The notes below the pieces were generated by a model. The model worked only from the letters and a program-made list of their open reading frames with translations. It did no database searches and had not been told where the DNA came from. The translations under genes and the position numbers were made by a program. DNA of 64,000 bases from Trileptium ribeirensis (taxonomy: Eukaryota > Nematoda > Enoplea > Enoplida > Thoracostomopsidae). Numbering within the stretch: position 1 is the first letter of the stretch; the number at the start of each line of letters is the position of its first letter. Below, in pieces: positions 22,476-33,800 of the stretch. The stretch lies in contig JASANE010011810.1 of assembly GCA_030248225.1 (NCBI GenBank), positions 30,267 to 94,266 on the forward strand, written 5' to 3'.

Positions 22476-22678
22476 GATTTCTGAAAAGAAAGAAAAAAAT
22501 TATTTAATGATTATATAAAGGATTTGTTAGAATCTAGGTAGTGTTGGGTAAATTTGCCATAATTTTGACCCAAAGAATGTTGGTGGTGGAATATCCACCT
22601 GAATTTCAAAATTCCTCCGATTTGCCTGAATCACCGCTCCCACTATGCCCATCACCTAGCGACATTTTACCTGGCTCA

Positions 22679-24101
22679 CTAGTTGCCGTCTGATCTCTTA
22701 ACTCGAGCGGATACAACAAGCGGAGTGGACGAGTTATATGTGTTTTGTTCAAGAATAACAGAACGATAGAGACTATCCCTGCTTACTACCCCATCGATAA
22801 TTTTTGCCATTTTGCACGACGATCTGGGCACATTGTCCTTTACAAGGACAATACTTCCGACGAAAACTGGCGATGTGACTGCATTTCTCTGTTTGTAGGC
22901 AGAAGCGTGGTGCCGCAGGCTTTGCAAGTATCCTTGGCGAAAAACATTCCAGAAGGAATTAAGCTGGCACTGTGTTCGTTTCCATTTTAAAATCAAGTCT
23001 CAGGGTTTGACGTCCAAGGGTTTTGTTATATATTGGTTGTTCAATGTTGTGACGAATTGTTTCGGATCACCCAGAAAATGTGCTGGAGTTAGTGGATATT
23101 CTGATACGTCAGAAGTAGGGGCCAGGAGTCGCCTTGCGTTGACGACAGCCGCAGCTTCAGCAATGACAGTTTGTAATTCTAATAATTTGACAAATTTGTG
23201 ATCAAAACAGCACTTGATGGACTTTTTTTACATTGTTGACGAGACGCTCATAAAAGCCGCCCATCCATGGGGCCATTGCTGTGATGAACTTCCATTCAAT
23301 TCCTTGTTTATTTGAAAAAGATTGGACTGCTTCAGCATGCAGTATTGTCCCGAAGATACGTTTCAATGCTTTGTTGGCTGCGTGGAAAGTTTTGGCGTTG
23401 TCAGAGATTACATTTGGCTTTCCAAGAACAGCAACAAAACAGCGAAGAGCCGTCAAGAAGTGATTAGTGGACAACTCTTCAACAGCTTCCAAATGTACAG
23501 CGCGAATAACGGCACACGTAAACAGACAGATCCAAGCTTTCTTTGGTTCACCTTCGTGGTCACACTTTAGATGCAATGGGCCCATATAATGTATTCCCAC
23601 GCACATGAAAGGTTTTTGCTGAGTGATTCGGAAGGGTGGCAAGGGAGCATATGGTGGAAGCTTATATGATTCCCCATACATGCGCTTGCACAATGCGCAA
23701 TTGCGAATCGTCCGCTTAACTTGATTCCTACCGTGTACAATCCAGTATTTTGTGCGAATCATAGATAGTGTTTGTGACACACCAGAATGAAATGACTGCT
23801 CGAGAGCATTAGCAATTACAAGGTTTGTGAATGGGTCATTTTTTGGCAAAAGAATGTGATATTTTGCATCATATGGCATATTAGAAAACCGGTATCTGCT
23901 GCCGCATCGCTTTATACCTTCATAATCGACAAAAACATTTAGATTTTTAAGCGTGGAATCACGATCGATGTCTTCAAATGATACTCTTTGGGTTCGGATT
24001 ATCCAGAAATTGTGAGTATTTGATACTTCTGCCACAGTCAGCGGGCCATTTGTCGATGACCGTCTTAATGCTTTACCAACGATTAACGCATGCAGTAACA
24101 C
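22679..24101 (-). pseudogene. BEL/Pao integrase and DUF5641-like C-terminus
   Basis: The zinc-binding region reads F-H-S-G-V-S-Q-T-L ... R-N-C-A-L-C; the first His of the HHCC motif is not evident. In the core the first catalytic block is V-G-I-H-Y-M-G-P-L where the family has G-V-D-Y-x-G-P-L, so the first Asp is His. The second Asp (V-I-S-D-N-A-K-T-F) and the Glu (W-M-G-G-F-Y-E-R-L) remain. The frame breaks at about 23,202 and the F-E-E/V-I-A-E type helix plus P-L-T-P-A-H-F-L continue one base out of phase. A further segment at 22,996-22,679 has the DUF5641 W-K-R ... G-S-I-V-L-V-K-D pattern, with a last shift into R-P-L-R-L-L-Y-P-L-E-L. The enzyme would insert the cDNA; it is dead here. Confidence 0.85.
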
Positions 24102-26097
24102 GCAAAAGGCGCATCATGGACGCGTAACTTGACGGATTGAGTCGAATGTCATTATTCATACCAAGCTGAGTTTTGGGATGCAGCTGAATGGTTTCCTCCA
24201 AATTCACAAATGTTGTTTGATTATCGGCTTCACCTGAGTCCACTATAGTATCAGGCCAATTCACTGGATTTTTATTTAACCAATTGGATCCTTCCACCAG
24301 ACTGAAAATGAGACTCCGTGAGATGCTAAGTTTAGCGGGATTCTCTTGCGTTGGAACGTGACGAAATGCAACATTTTGATGCTGCAATATTTCTTTGATT
24401 CGATTCCTTGCAAACAAGCTGGGTGCGGATTTGTTTTGAAGCCAGTGTAACACACACTGAGAATCGCTCCACAACCATTTAGACTCAACAGAGATGCGCA
24501 TTTCACGTTCGACGAAGTCCAACAAGCGCACGCCAACTAAAACTGCTATAAGTTCAAGTTGAGGTACTGTTGTTAAATACTTTTTTGGTGCCACCCTAGA
24601 CTTTCAAAAAACCAGGTTTGTTGACACATGTCTGTCATCAAAGTGTTTAATGTGGACGACCGCGGCAAAAGCTTTCATCGAAGCATCTGAAAATGCATGG
24701 AGTTGTGCGTGTGATTTTGTCGAAAAACACCACCGATTTAGAACAAACCGCTGTAGTTTGTAACCGTAAATCAGCTGCAAATTAGTGGCACAGGATATCC
24801 ATTCTTGGAGTATGTCCTCTTGAAGACGGTCATCCCAACCGTAATCCATTTTCCAGAGTTTTTGAACGAGCATTTTACCCATCACAGTCACAGGGGCAAA
24901 ACATCCGTAAGGGTCGTAGATTTTTGCGACGGATTTCAAGAGTAATCGTTTTGTGTCAGCGGTGTTTCTAGCAATTGATACTTCGTTACACGACAAAGTG
25001 TCCGAAGTAACGTCCCATCGCATCCCAAGCACGGTAGTGGACACTGACGAGCCCTTATCATTTGCATGAATGTCCGCTATTGCATCTTCGCAGTTACTGT
25101 AAAACTCACGCAAGTGCATGGACGCATTAGCAAAAATTGATGTCGCATTGTTGCAAAACGTCTTCGCTTCATTAAGACTCTGAGCGCCAGTAATAACATT
25201 ATCTACGTAAATATTGCCAAGAATTTCTTTAGCAACTGGGTTGGTTGATTGTTGTAGATGGTGTTGCACAGTAACCGCAAGAATAAACTGGCTTGAAATA
25301 ACACCAAAAGGGACGCGACGAAACTTAAATACTTCCAAATTCTGTGCTGACGGAGGTTGCCTTGGATCTCTGAGCCATAAAAAGCGCGTGACATCTCGGG
25401 AATCAACGTTCAACGCAACCTGTAGGAAGGCCTTTTCTAGGTCGCTGACGACACCAATCTTGGGAGTACGGAAGCGTAATAGCAACCCACAAAGGTCATC
25501 CAATATGACAGGGCCTCTATGTAGGCAGTCGTTGAGGCTAAGAGACTCCTTATTTGTCTTCGCTGAAGCGTCGTACACAATGCGGGTCTTTGTTGTCGTT
25601 TTGTCGGGTCGAACAACACTATGATGTGGAATATAATGCACCGCATACAGTGATTTTTATTCGGTAGCCTTTTCGATGATTTGCAGTTCCATATGTTCTT
25701 TAATTGTTTTGTCATACAGTTTTAATAACGCATCGTTACCGACTAAACGTTTCCACAATGACGTCATCCTACCAAATGGTAATTGTCTGTTTGTTGGTAA
25801 TTCGCCAATGCAAAGCTTCCAAGGCCATAAGACAGAATATCGGCCATTAATTCGGCAAACGGATTTGTTGAATGACTTCATAGCACTAAGATCACTGTCG
25901 GAAGTCTCTGAAGTTTTGATCCCGATGTCCTCGAGCGACCAGAATCGTTCAATATGAAGGGTTGAATCGTCTACGTTATGCGTTTCGGAGACAAAACCCG
26001 TTGAAACAGCGACACAGGTGTTTTCGAATGAGACGGAATTCGGCCTGTTGCAATGTATCCCAGCTTTGAACCAATCAGAATCAAGCCGTGATCGCAA
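24073..26097 (-). pseudogene. BEL/Pao reverse transcriptase and RNase H
   Basis: One continuous frame broken by a TAA at 25657-25659 and a TGA at 24604-24606. The N-terminal part has the L-P-F-G-R-M-T-S-L-W linker. The RT carries R-I-V-Y-D-A-S-A, G-V-V-S-D-L-E-K-A-F-L-Q, F-R-R-V-P-F-G-V-I-S-S-Q-F and the active site Y-V-D-N (a variant of YVDD that BEL/Pao elements use). K-I-Y-D-P-Y-G-C-F-A-P-V follows. The connection/RNase H part has A-F-S-D-A-S, Q-L-E-L-I-A and S-D-S-Q-C-V-L-H-W-L. The enzyme would copy element RNA to DNA in the cytoplasm and degrade the template. Two nonsense codons inactivate it. Confidence 0.88.
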
Positions 26098-27119
26098 TTG
26101 ATTCTCTCGTGCGCAATGAAATCGTAATAATAGTCCGCTCCAATTAAAACGTCTATTTCGACCATTTCGCGCTCATGAACTAGGGGTTCAGCAAGTTGAA
26201 TTTGTTTGATGATCGGATATTTTGCGCCATCGAGTGCCAATTTATGAATGGGACATGATATCGCAGGAACGACATTCGCCGTAACAGTTTGAGTTAAACC
26301 ATCTGCAATGGCGACATCGAAATTAACGATGTTGTATTCTTTCGTTTTTCGTTTGACTTCGGAAAAGCCAGCAGTACATATTGTCTCTTTTCCGCGACCA
26401 TGTGCATGAATTTTAGTTGCCGTGCGTTTGGTTATAAAAGTACGGGAACTACCAGTATCAAACAATAGTCTAGCGTTGGTTTGACCTCGACCAACGACCT
26501 TTGCAATTGCTGTTTGAAGAATGTCATGCTCGCCATGAGAAAGCAACATTGCAGGCGAATTCACTTCGATGACAACATGTGCTTCCGAGGGAGTAGCACT
26601 GCCACCGTGAGACAGACCCAGAATGAATTTTGCCAGGCATAAACTTCGGTGATGCCCGGTTTTCTGGTAGTAAACGCACGATCGGGGATTGGGGCATTTC
26701 TTCACCATGTGATTGTTACTGAAACAGATAAAACATCGTCCTTTGATGCGATCTTTTCTGATCGCAATATCAAGAAATTTAGCACATTGGTCGGTATAAT
26801 GCTGTGCGTTGCAAAAGTTGCACCTTAGGATCCCAGCTGTGTTGCTATTAGCTAGTAATGACGATGAAGATTCGGTATGTCCCTTGGGAGGATGGGACTT
26901 GTTAATTGAGTGCTGATGTGGTTTGGAGTTGTCGGAACGACCCTTATGACGCTTCCCGTTGTGACTGCTTGAAGCGAATACACGATCACTCATGTCTCTT
27001 GCCCGAATTTCGTTCTTGAGGTATTGACGAAGATTGGATAAAGTCCACAAGTTTGTTCTATTTTTCCTGTGTAGTTCCATTTTGACAAAACAGGCAATTT
27101 TGACAAAATTATAGGACAA
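25971..27119 (-). pseudogene. BEL/Pao nucleocapsid and aspartic protease
   Basis: A 382-codon open segment. Zinc knuckles lie in the first half: C-N-F-C-x3-H-x4-C, then C-F-I-C-F-S-N-N-H-M-V-K-K-C (perfect CCHC), then a third (C-V-Y-Y-Q-K-T-G-H-H-x3-C) in which the second Cys has become Tyr. About residues 215-235 carry the retropepsin active site L-L-F-D-T-G-S-S-R-T-F-I (DTGS), as in DUF1758 proteases that release gag and pol products. I-G-A-D-Y-Y near the end is the second conserved protease block. It overlaps the next frame by about 125 bp, implying a frameshift near 26,000-26,090. The start at 27119 is only where the frame opens. Confidence 0.85.
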
Positions 27120-27880
27120 AATACATGCCCGAATGTGCCTTCCTCAAGTCCTAGTGCAATCAAATTTCTTATATGACGCACATAGTCGTCATATGTGGCT
27201 TGAAGCTGGTATGTCCCATGCGTTGCAGAGGGGATGGCTAACATTGTCTCAAAGTGCGCAAAAATTGCTAGTTACTTATTACCAAATCGCTCATTCAACA
27301 AATCTACCACTTCAGGATAATTTGTTTCGGTTAAGTGATAGCCCTCCACCACGCGCAGAGCATCCCCATTCAGCAAGGATCGCAAATAATTAAATTTTTC
27401 GACATTAGAAAGCTGAGCATTTTGATGAATTGAAGTAATGTAAGAGTCCCAAAATTCTTGAAATTTTAAAGGGTTACCACTATATTTTTCTATTTGAAGC
27501 TTGGGTGATTTTGTGGAGCATGCAAGGGTACCACCCCCTTCACTTCTTTCAGTAACTAGCTTGGAAGGTGATAATAAGACATTACTACTAAAATTGGCAA
27601 TTTTTATACAAGTCACCCACCTTAATTCTAATAGTGATTAATCAAATTCTATTGATTTAGTTATATCACTATCAATATCGTTATCGTCAATATAGAGTGC
27701 AAGAATCTCATTGTTGAGCTCCGAAAGACGGGCGCGACAATCATCTAATTTTGTTATACTGGTTTTTAGATCATCACATTCACTCTGTGTTTGTGAATTT
27801 GCAGCTGCCTTTAGCTTAGCAAGTTCTTTATTGAGGTTCAGCCGTATGGCGTTGCGTTGTCGTACTCTAGTTGATAACAT
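26990..27880 (-). pseudogene. BEL/Pao gag, amino-terminal and DUF1759-like part
   Basis: The gag structural polyprotein would assemble the retrotransposon core. It starts with an ATG at 27880 and a charged, probably coiled-coil segment (N-K-E-L-A-K-L-K-A-A-A). The frame is broken by a stop at 27638-27640. It continues in the same frame with K-Y-S-G-N-P-L-K-F-Q-E-F-W and L-N-G-D-A-L-R-V-V-E-G-Y, typical of the DUF1759 gag region of BEL/Pao elements. A second stop at 27272-27274 is followed in frame by L-I-A-L-G-L-E-E-G-T-F-G and P-I-I-L-S-K-L-P. The frame then shifts near 27,080 into the nucleocapsid/protease frame. Two stops and one frameshift make it non-functional. Confidence 0.8.
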
Positions 27881-28221
27881 TTTTGTATTGAAGTGAAAAC
27901 TAACTTATTGTTAAACAGAGAAATGATGGACTTACAATAAGCACGGCAGCTGGAATTGAGATTTCCGGCAATTTGACTTGCAAATGAATAAATATTCAGT
28001 GATTCACTAGGTATATCCTTTCCGATCTGCTATTGCCGCTTCGAAGATCGACACAACAAATTGACCGCAACACCGATGTCGGCAGAATGGCAAAGACAAT
28101 GTAGGCCCAAATTAAAAGTAGAATCACTTGTGAATTGAGCAAAATTTGATTCATATACAGAATCGAGTTGCTGTTGGATATATAGACTCAAAAATTGAGT
28201 TGAACAACAAATATAAGCAAA

Positions 28222-28238
28222 GTCAGTTCGAAGGACCA
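28222..28238 (-). other. Candidate tRNA primer-binding site
   Basis: Immediately internal to the 5' LTR the element reads TGGTCCTTCGAACTGAC. TGG directly after the LTR is the complement of a tRNA CCA end, as expected for a reverse-transcription primer site. Which tRNA is not determined here. Confidence 0.55.
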
Positions 28239-28441
28239 TGTTATAATTTTCATTGAATTTGACTTGAAACTGAATTCAATATAGTTGTAGCAACACATAA
28301 GCTCAAAAGTTCAGCAGACTTTAACATTGTGGCTATGCCACATAACAATCAATAACACCATTATTTCAAGCAAAATATGAACGTCCATAGTTCTGTCTTC
28401 AAAACTAGCTACCAATGTTTTGCATACTCCATTTGCCAACA
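28239..28441 (-). repeat. BEL/Pao 5' LTR
   Basis: 203 bp, TG...CA, starting TGTTGGCAAATGG in element sense. It contains GGCTATGCCACA, partly missing from the other LTR. It is flanked on the outside by the target duplication ACTAG (28442-28446) and followed inside by a primer-binding-site candidate. Confidence 0.9.
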
Positions 28442-28446
28442 ACTAG

Positions 28447-28642
28447 GGAAGAGCCATTGGTAACCCAATAATTCAAAAATAATTAATGAAAATCACCGAA
28501 ATGAACTCTCCAAGCTGAGTCCTATAGTACCAAAATTATCGTTGTGTCCTTAAAATGGAAATTTTCGGGCTGATGTGTTATAGCCAGAAACATCTGAATC
28601 TTTAGAGCTTCTTTTGTGGGCTAAAACTCTGTTTCATTTCAG
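28447..28642. other. Myosin intron downstream of the BEL/Pao insertion
   Basis: Ends in a good acceptor, TTTCATTTCAG. No other feature seen. Confidence 0.6.
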
Positions 28643-28831
28643 GAAGAATTGTCGGCAGCTAACTTAGCTAAATATCGACAAGCCCAACAGCAGCTTGACG
28701 ATGCTGAGGAACGAGCAGATTCTGCTGAAAATGCATTGACAAAACTTCGTACCAAAAATCGAAGTTCGATGTCAATGGGTACCACCGGTGTGACAGGCGG
28801 TGGTATTGGTAGTGGATTACTGATGACTTCG
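28643..28831 (+). CDS. Myosin heavy chain, end of rod and start of tailpiece
   Basis: A 189-bp exon (63 codons, phase 0) with acceptor CATTTCAG and donor TCG|GTAAGA. It encodes E-E-L-S-A-A-N-L-A-K-Y-R-Q-A-Q-Q-Q-L, then D-D-A-E-E-R-A-D-S-A-E-N-A-L-T-K-L-R, the strongly conserved end of the muscle myosin rod (D-E-A-E-E-R-A-D). It then runs into a non-helical tailpiece R-T-K-N-R-S-S-M-S-M-G-T-T-G-V-T-G-G-G-I. Serines and the glycine-rich run suit a flexible, possibly phosphorylated tail that tunes filament assembly, as inferred from the family. Confidence 0.93.
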
Positions 28832-29418
28832 GTAAGATCTAATATACATGGTTTTCAAGCACATTTCATGCTTGGTTTAACATGTTTTCGCTTGTATAAC
28901 ATCTATATTGTGACGACAATTTTATAGTTTGACATGAAGTTGGTTTTAGCTTAGTTTGACTTATGAGCCTAACATATAAAACCAATACATGGAAACTAGA
29001 GTTAGCATAGTAGGAAGAGTCTTGAGAAACATTTTAGTTAAATCTTGTAAAGTTCTTGATCGTAAAGCTATCTTCATACCTTTCAAGAAGCTCAAACTTT
29101 TTCGCATAATGCTAAACATATTATGTGGCGTGCAAACTATCGTTTCCAATCGTTGTAAAGACTGAGTTTTATGTTGAATTACAATGTAACAAATCGAAAC
29201 TTACCCTCGTTCGTATTTTGTCGATTGCACGGATGCAATTATGTTCACAATTTTTCCTCATTTGAGATATCTGCCTAAACCGATGTATAACAAATTTTTG
29301 TGTCCATAAACTCAGTTTTATTTCAGTTAGAAATTACAATTTGATTCAGGATTCGATATGTATAATTTTTGAGTTAAAGGTAATTTTTTATATTCGTAAG
29401 GTCTTTATCCATTTTTAG

Positions 29419-29451
29419 GTGGGCGGTACATTGCATGCTCAAGTTGAGTAA
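29419..29451 (+). CDS. Myosin heavy chain, terminal exon
   Basis: The acceptor CATTTTTAG is followed by ten codons V-G-G-T-L-H-A-Q-V-E and TAA. Phase 0 matches the previous donor. This 33-bp coding end completes the tailpiece. A separate small last exon is common in myosins that vary their tail by alternative splicing, but I cannot see an alternative exon. A possible AATAAA lies at about 30,122. Confidence 0.8.
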   Translation: MGGTLHAQVE

Positions 29452-29531
29452 CCACAGGCCTAGTGCGGTCATACTGAAGTGCTCAACACATCCCACCGCC
29501 GGAGTATCCTTAATTTTTAAATTTTACTAAA

Positions 29532-29946
29532 ATGAAAGTGCGACAAACACGACTAACAAGAGTCTTTTTATTCCACAAGAGCTATGATTTCTTCATGGGT
29601 AACAAAGCCCTTTATGATAGCGTCTAGACACTATCTTGTGGCTAGTTTTTTTGAGGACATCTAGAGATCTGTGTCGACATTGACACAAGGATTGTCGTGC
29701 TTTTTGTTGATGACCATTTTGCTCTCAGGCACAAGGCACATTATTGTAGCTTGCGAATTTATATGAACCGCATTTTTGAAACTGTATTGTCCTCATTGTA
29801 AGGCAGTGCATAGCGACATCAAACAATTACATGAATGGTATTGCACTGAGTGTGGTTTGACATACTTCTGTTACGAAGACAAATATCAGACTATGGCTTT
29901 AGACAGGGCAATAGCAGCTATTCCTCTGCTGCTGCGTACTTTTTGA
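29532..29946 (+). pseudogene. Decayed unrecognised coding segment with CxxC-x14-CxxC zinc ribbon
   Basis: Just after the myosin stop, three short plus-strand frames follow one another, each protein-like. Frame one starts at ATG 29532 (V-F-L-F-H-K-S-Y-D-F-F-M-G-N) and stops at 29625. Frame two, 29655-29801, contains I-C-V-D-I-D-T-R-I-V-V-L-F-V-D-D-H-F and H-Y-C-S-L-R-I-Y-M-N-R-I-F. Frame three, 29767-29946, contains Y-C-P-H-C-K-A-V-H-S-D and W-Y-C-T-E-C-G-L-T-Y-F-C, a C-x2-C-x14-C-x2-C zinc-ribbon pattern, and ends with TGA. The frames abut as if separated by single-base indels in one former gene. I do not recognise the family; a transposon or captured-gene relic is possible. No splice sites fit well. 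Confidence 0.45.
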
Positions 29947-30143
29947 GGAAACTAAACAAGTACTGCAGTAGTCTCTTTGATTTTTAACACCCTATAAGGA
30001 CGCATGGAATGTTTTACTAGATGCTACGCTGGAACCGTTGGGTTGCAAAGCGCAGTGTCCCTGGAAAAAATAGACCGATCAAATATAACATAAGTTTATA
30101 TGACTAAGTAATTTAATTATAAATAAAATATTCTTTCGTATTT

Positions 30144-30457
30144 TAAGCAACTGTTAAGAGTTTGATGGAGTACACGTAATCGAACTAACCTTTTGAGAGG
30201 AGACTATCATGGGCTTCTAGCCACCTTCACTGGGTTTTCACTTTAAACAACTATTAAGATGGATGTATTTTGATGGATTACTGGTAATCGAACTAACCTG
30301 TTGAAAGGAGACTTTTATATGATTCTAGCCACCGTCACTGGGTTTTCACTTTAAGCAACTGTTAAGATGGATGTATTTTGATGGATTACTGGTAATCGAA
30401 CTAACCTGTTGAAAGGAGACTATTACGGGTTTCCGTCACTGGGTTTTCACTTTGCCC
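30144..30457. repeat. Tandem repeat, about 109 bp x 3
   Basis: Three head-to-tail units contain TTTAAGCAACTGTTAAGATGG, GGTAATCGAACTAACCTGTTGA, AAGGAGACT and CACTGGGTTTTCAC. The second and third are nearly identical, the first is diverged, and the last is shortened. No coding potential. Confidence 0.85.
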
Positions 30458-30809
30458 GATTTCCTACACGAAATTATCGCGCTTCTGTCAAACACTTCAA
30501 ACAAACGCAGCAGCGGACCCTGAATTAATGTTTTATGTGAGCTAGGATTTTCAATCCAACGGTTAGTATCTTGGTTTTAAATGGTGTGACTAAAAGTATT
30601 ACAGTTTTGCGATCAGAGATCGTGCACTGTGGGTAGCTAGCTTTCACTGTTTTTTATGTTTGGCACTTTGGTGCTGCTCGCGTCCTATTAATTACGTTCA
30701 TCCCGGTCTAATTTATTAATATTAGTGCATGTACTGCTTTTGAAACTCTTTGGGAAACGTATATTGCTGTTAAAACAACTCGTAATTTAATGCGAGACAA
30801 CTTGACGCA

Positions 30810-30895
30810 CACAGGGCATAATGGACTAGAGCGCCGTCCTATCAATCCAGAGATTATGTGTTTAAGTCCCACAGATCCCGGTGTCTTGGATTTTT
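30810..30895 (+). mobile_element. Possible tRNA-like SINE head
   Basis: GCATAATGGACTAGAGCGCC is followed by GTGTTTAAGTCC, giving A- and B-box-like words at tRNA spacing. The match is weaker than for the SINE at 4755, and no element end is defined. Confidence 0.35.
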
Positions 30896-30899
30896 GTAG

Positions 30900-33800
30900 T
30901 TTTTTGTTTCAGCGAGTAAATGGTACTCATTAGGTAGAAAAACATCACGCTATCATAGCACTAATGAGAACGGGATAACCGTGCTCGAAATATGGGGATT
31001 CCAGAATTTTCCTCAGTAGGTGTGACATAAATTTGAGCCTGGTATGCACAGTGGATTGCAAGAAAAAATTGTAAAAATTAGATTTATTTAATTTATTCAA
31101 TATGTAAAGGTAAATCAGTTAATAAATCACCACATGTTCTGCTAATGGCCTGTGTTAATGTTAAAACAATTTATAAACAAATTTTATCAATTTTTAGTTT
31201 AGGAAAAATTTATTAGAAGGACATAGCTTTAATTTTTCGTTTCAGTTATGCGTTCTACCGGCGAGAGCAAAATATTATCAACGGGAATTAAAGCAGGAGT
31301 TTAAAATTTTGGGGCCCCCGTTTTGTGGCGGAGAGGACAAAAACCGCCAAAAAAATTCCAACACGTGCTTGTCAAATTTCGAGAAGCTAGAAATAACGAT
31401 TATTCTGTATTTACGAAATAACCGATAATGATTTTGAAATTGGCGAACGGAAGGCACATTGGGTCAATGATATTGCCTAATTATCAGACTAACACTATTG
31501 AATATTTGCATGACGCTTAATCTAAAGGCGTGTTCACACGCTCAAACTTTTTGTTTACACGCCTTAAGCATTGTTACATGCCTATAACCTTTCATACTTT
31601 GTGCGTACTGCCCTACAAGTTCTCAAGACGTTAAAAAACTGTGGAAACCCAACGGTCACAGCGAAGCATCCAGTTCGTGTAAGGCAAAAATTGCCTGTGT
31701 AGAATCATTACTATCAATGTCATCGGTCGTAGTTTGATGTTGTATACGTTTTTCAGGCATCGGCAGCTGTTATTCGCTCGTCAAGCCGCAGTAGATTATC
31801 CGAATTTTAGAAATTTTAAATTATTTTTTTTTTATTTAATATTGATTTACAACTGGTTATGTTAGTTTAATAACCTGTAATGAGTCTATCTATTTTGATA
31901 TTTAATTACTTAGGCTATTCAGTTTAAAACGTTTAGTGCTGTGTACATTTCCTATTTATTTAGCTGACCTATAAATTGTTTTATACGTTTCTGGTGTAAT
32001 ACTAGGTTTTTTGTGAATCCGAATACGTTTTTAAAATCTTGCCGAATGTGTCGTCAACAAGTCTAGATATGATCAACTTTTAATGAAACACCACGGTTTG
32101 ATTATATTAATTTATTCATTAGAAAACTTTGGAATTTAGCGAAGTCTGATTTTAAACACCTTCAATAATTCGAAATAATGTTACTAGCATCACGCATTTT
32201 GAATATGTAATTTTCGGAATTTATAGCGTTCGGTCGAATGTCATGTGCTGCATTTTCTGTCAAAACCACATATTGGTTTGCCAATAGCTTAGTTACAGGA
32301 TACCGAAAACAGCTATATCGGCGTGATATGCTGTGGTAACGTATATAGCTACACAATTCTTACACCGACAGCCTGTAAAACCGTCTTACTTTCGCATAAA
32401 AAGTGGCGTAGCGTATGTATTACTATCGCATCAATCGTACTTGACGGCTGCTAAAATAGGTGTTCGTGAGGGCTAGGGGTTACCCTGCAAGGGATTGTCT
32501 CCACTTCCCTAAGCCATCCTCCCTTGAAGCACCGCATGGCCTAACATCCCACCCCGTGCGTGGGAAGCTCTGGGATAGTTTGAGAATTTTAGCAATTACG
32601 AGCAAAAAATTACCTCAAGTTTGAGCAAATTATGATCATTTTCGGCATTTGCAAAAAATTTAACCCGTCTATTGCACCCTTTCGGCACACCCCTCCCCGG
32701 AACCATGTACGGCCATAATTCATGGCAAGTTGAACACCTATGTCCGTAGTATTTTTATTGTAACATCTATTTTTCTACGTTGCACCGGAAGAATTTCCGT
32801 AATTAATGTTAGTAAAGACCTATCTACGATACACACATGAATGTGTTAACTACTGAAAATTGCTGATCAAAGTCAACACTATTTTCAAATCTAGTTTTAT
32901 GTGAGATGAAAGAATACGTCGTATCATTCATTGATATCCGAATCCGACCAACGGTTCCTGTGTTTTGTAAGGACTTAAGATCAATTTATTGACTATTGCA
33001 ACTTTTTGACCAAACATAGGGCTTTGTTTTCAAATTTGGGTTCAGACGTTGGATCATCGGCTATTAATATATCCACGACGAACTCAAGTCGTAATTATTA
33101 GTAAAGATATGTGTTCCTCTAAATTTCCGTCGAAGCCGAGATTATTAACACATTGTTAATGACCAATATATTTGCTTATATCTTTTGCTACATTTATATG
33201 TCTTTTGAATTTTTAATTAATACCAATTTTATGTTATTTTTATAAGACTGCCATTTTGTTTCATATTTATTCATGTTTACTAGGTTTAGACGGCGTCGTT
33301 TTTCGGTTTGTCGGTTGTTGAAATAGGAATTTTCGACATGATTCTACCGGATTCTAATAAAAAGGATGTTCATAATATACTCATAATCAGTCAATATTCT
33401 TAGCATTGGTCGCTTTATATTAACCTTAATTTCATTCTTTGACGTAATTTTTGCTCGAAAATATTCTGCAGGATATAATTGTATGAAGCAGTAACAAATC
33501 CTGCCTCCGTCATTTCGTTTCTCGATTATACGTTGATAGTATATTACTCGTGTAAACTTGTAACACTTAAATATATGCGATAGAAATTGACCGAGTTGAT
33601 AGCGCATTCTTACGGCTGATATACATGGACCCGATCATGCAATCCACTCCACCCGGCCTCGTCTCGATAGGGTCGTAATACTTGGAAGGTCCATGATTAC
33701 CATTTTGCCCGAATTCTGTATTTTAATGTAATATATCGATTGGGCGACACCGCCAAACTCGCTATAATACATCCATGATAGCAAGCTCCATATTGGCTCT

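Larger units (their letters stand above)
21117..28441 (-). mobile_element. BEL/Pao LTR retrotransposon, full-length but decayed
   Basis: A 7325-bp element on the minus strand inserted in the last large myosin intron. Two direct ~200-bp LTRs (28239-28441 and 21117-21311) begin TGTTGGCAAATGG and end ATTATAACA in element sense. The 5-bp target duplication ACTAG is intact at 21112-21116 and 28442-28446. Order in element sense is gag with zinc knuckles, aspartic protease, reverse transcriptase, RNase H, integrase, a DUF5641-like C-terminal module, and an extra SGNH-like ORF before the 3' LTR. The pol order and the YVDN active site identify BEL/Pao. In-frame stops, several frameshifts and altered catalytic residues make it non-autonomous. 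The two LTRs differ by a few per cent with small indels, so the insertion is not recent. Confidence 0.93.

Noticed and set aside
22745..23570. Plus-strand frames of 60-82 codons across the integrase region
   Set aside because: Antisense shadows of the minus-strand integrase, whose domain blocks are clear.
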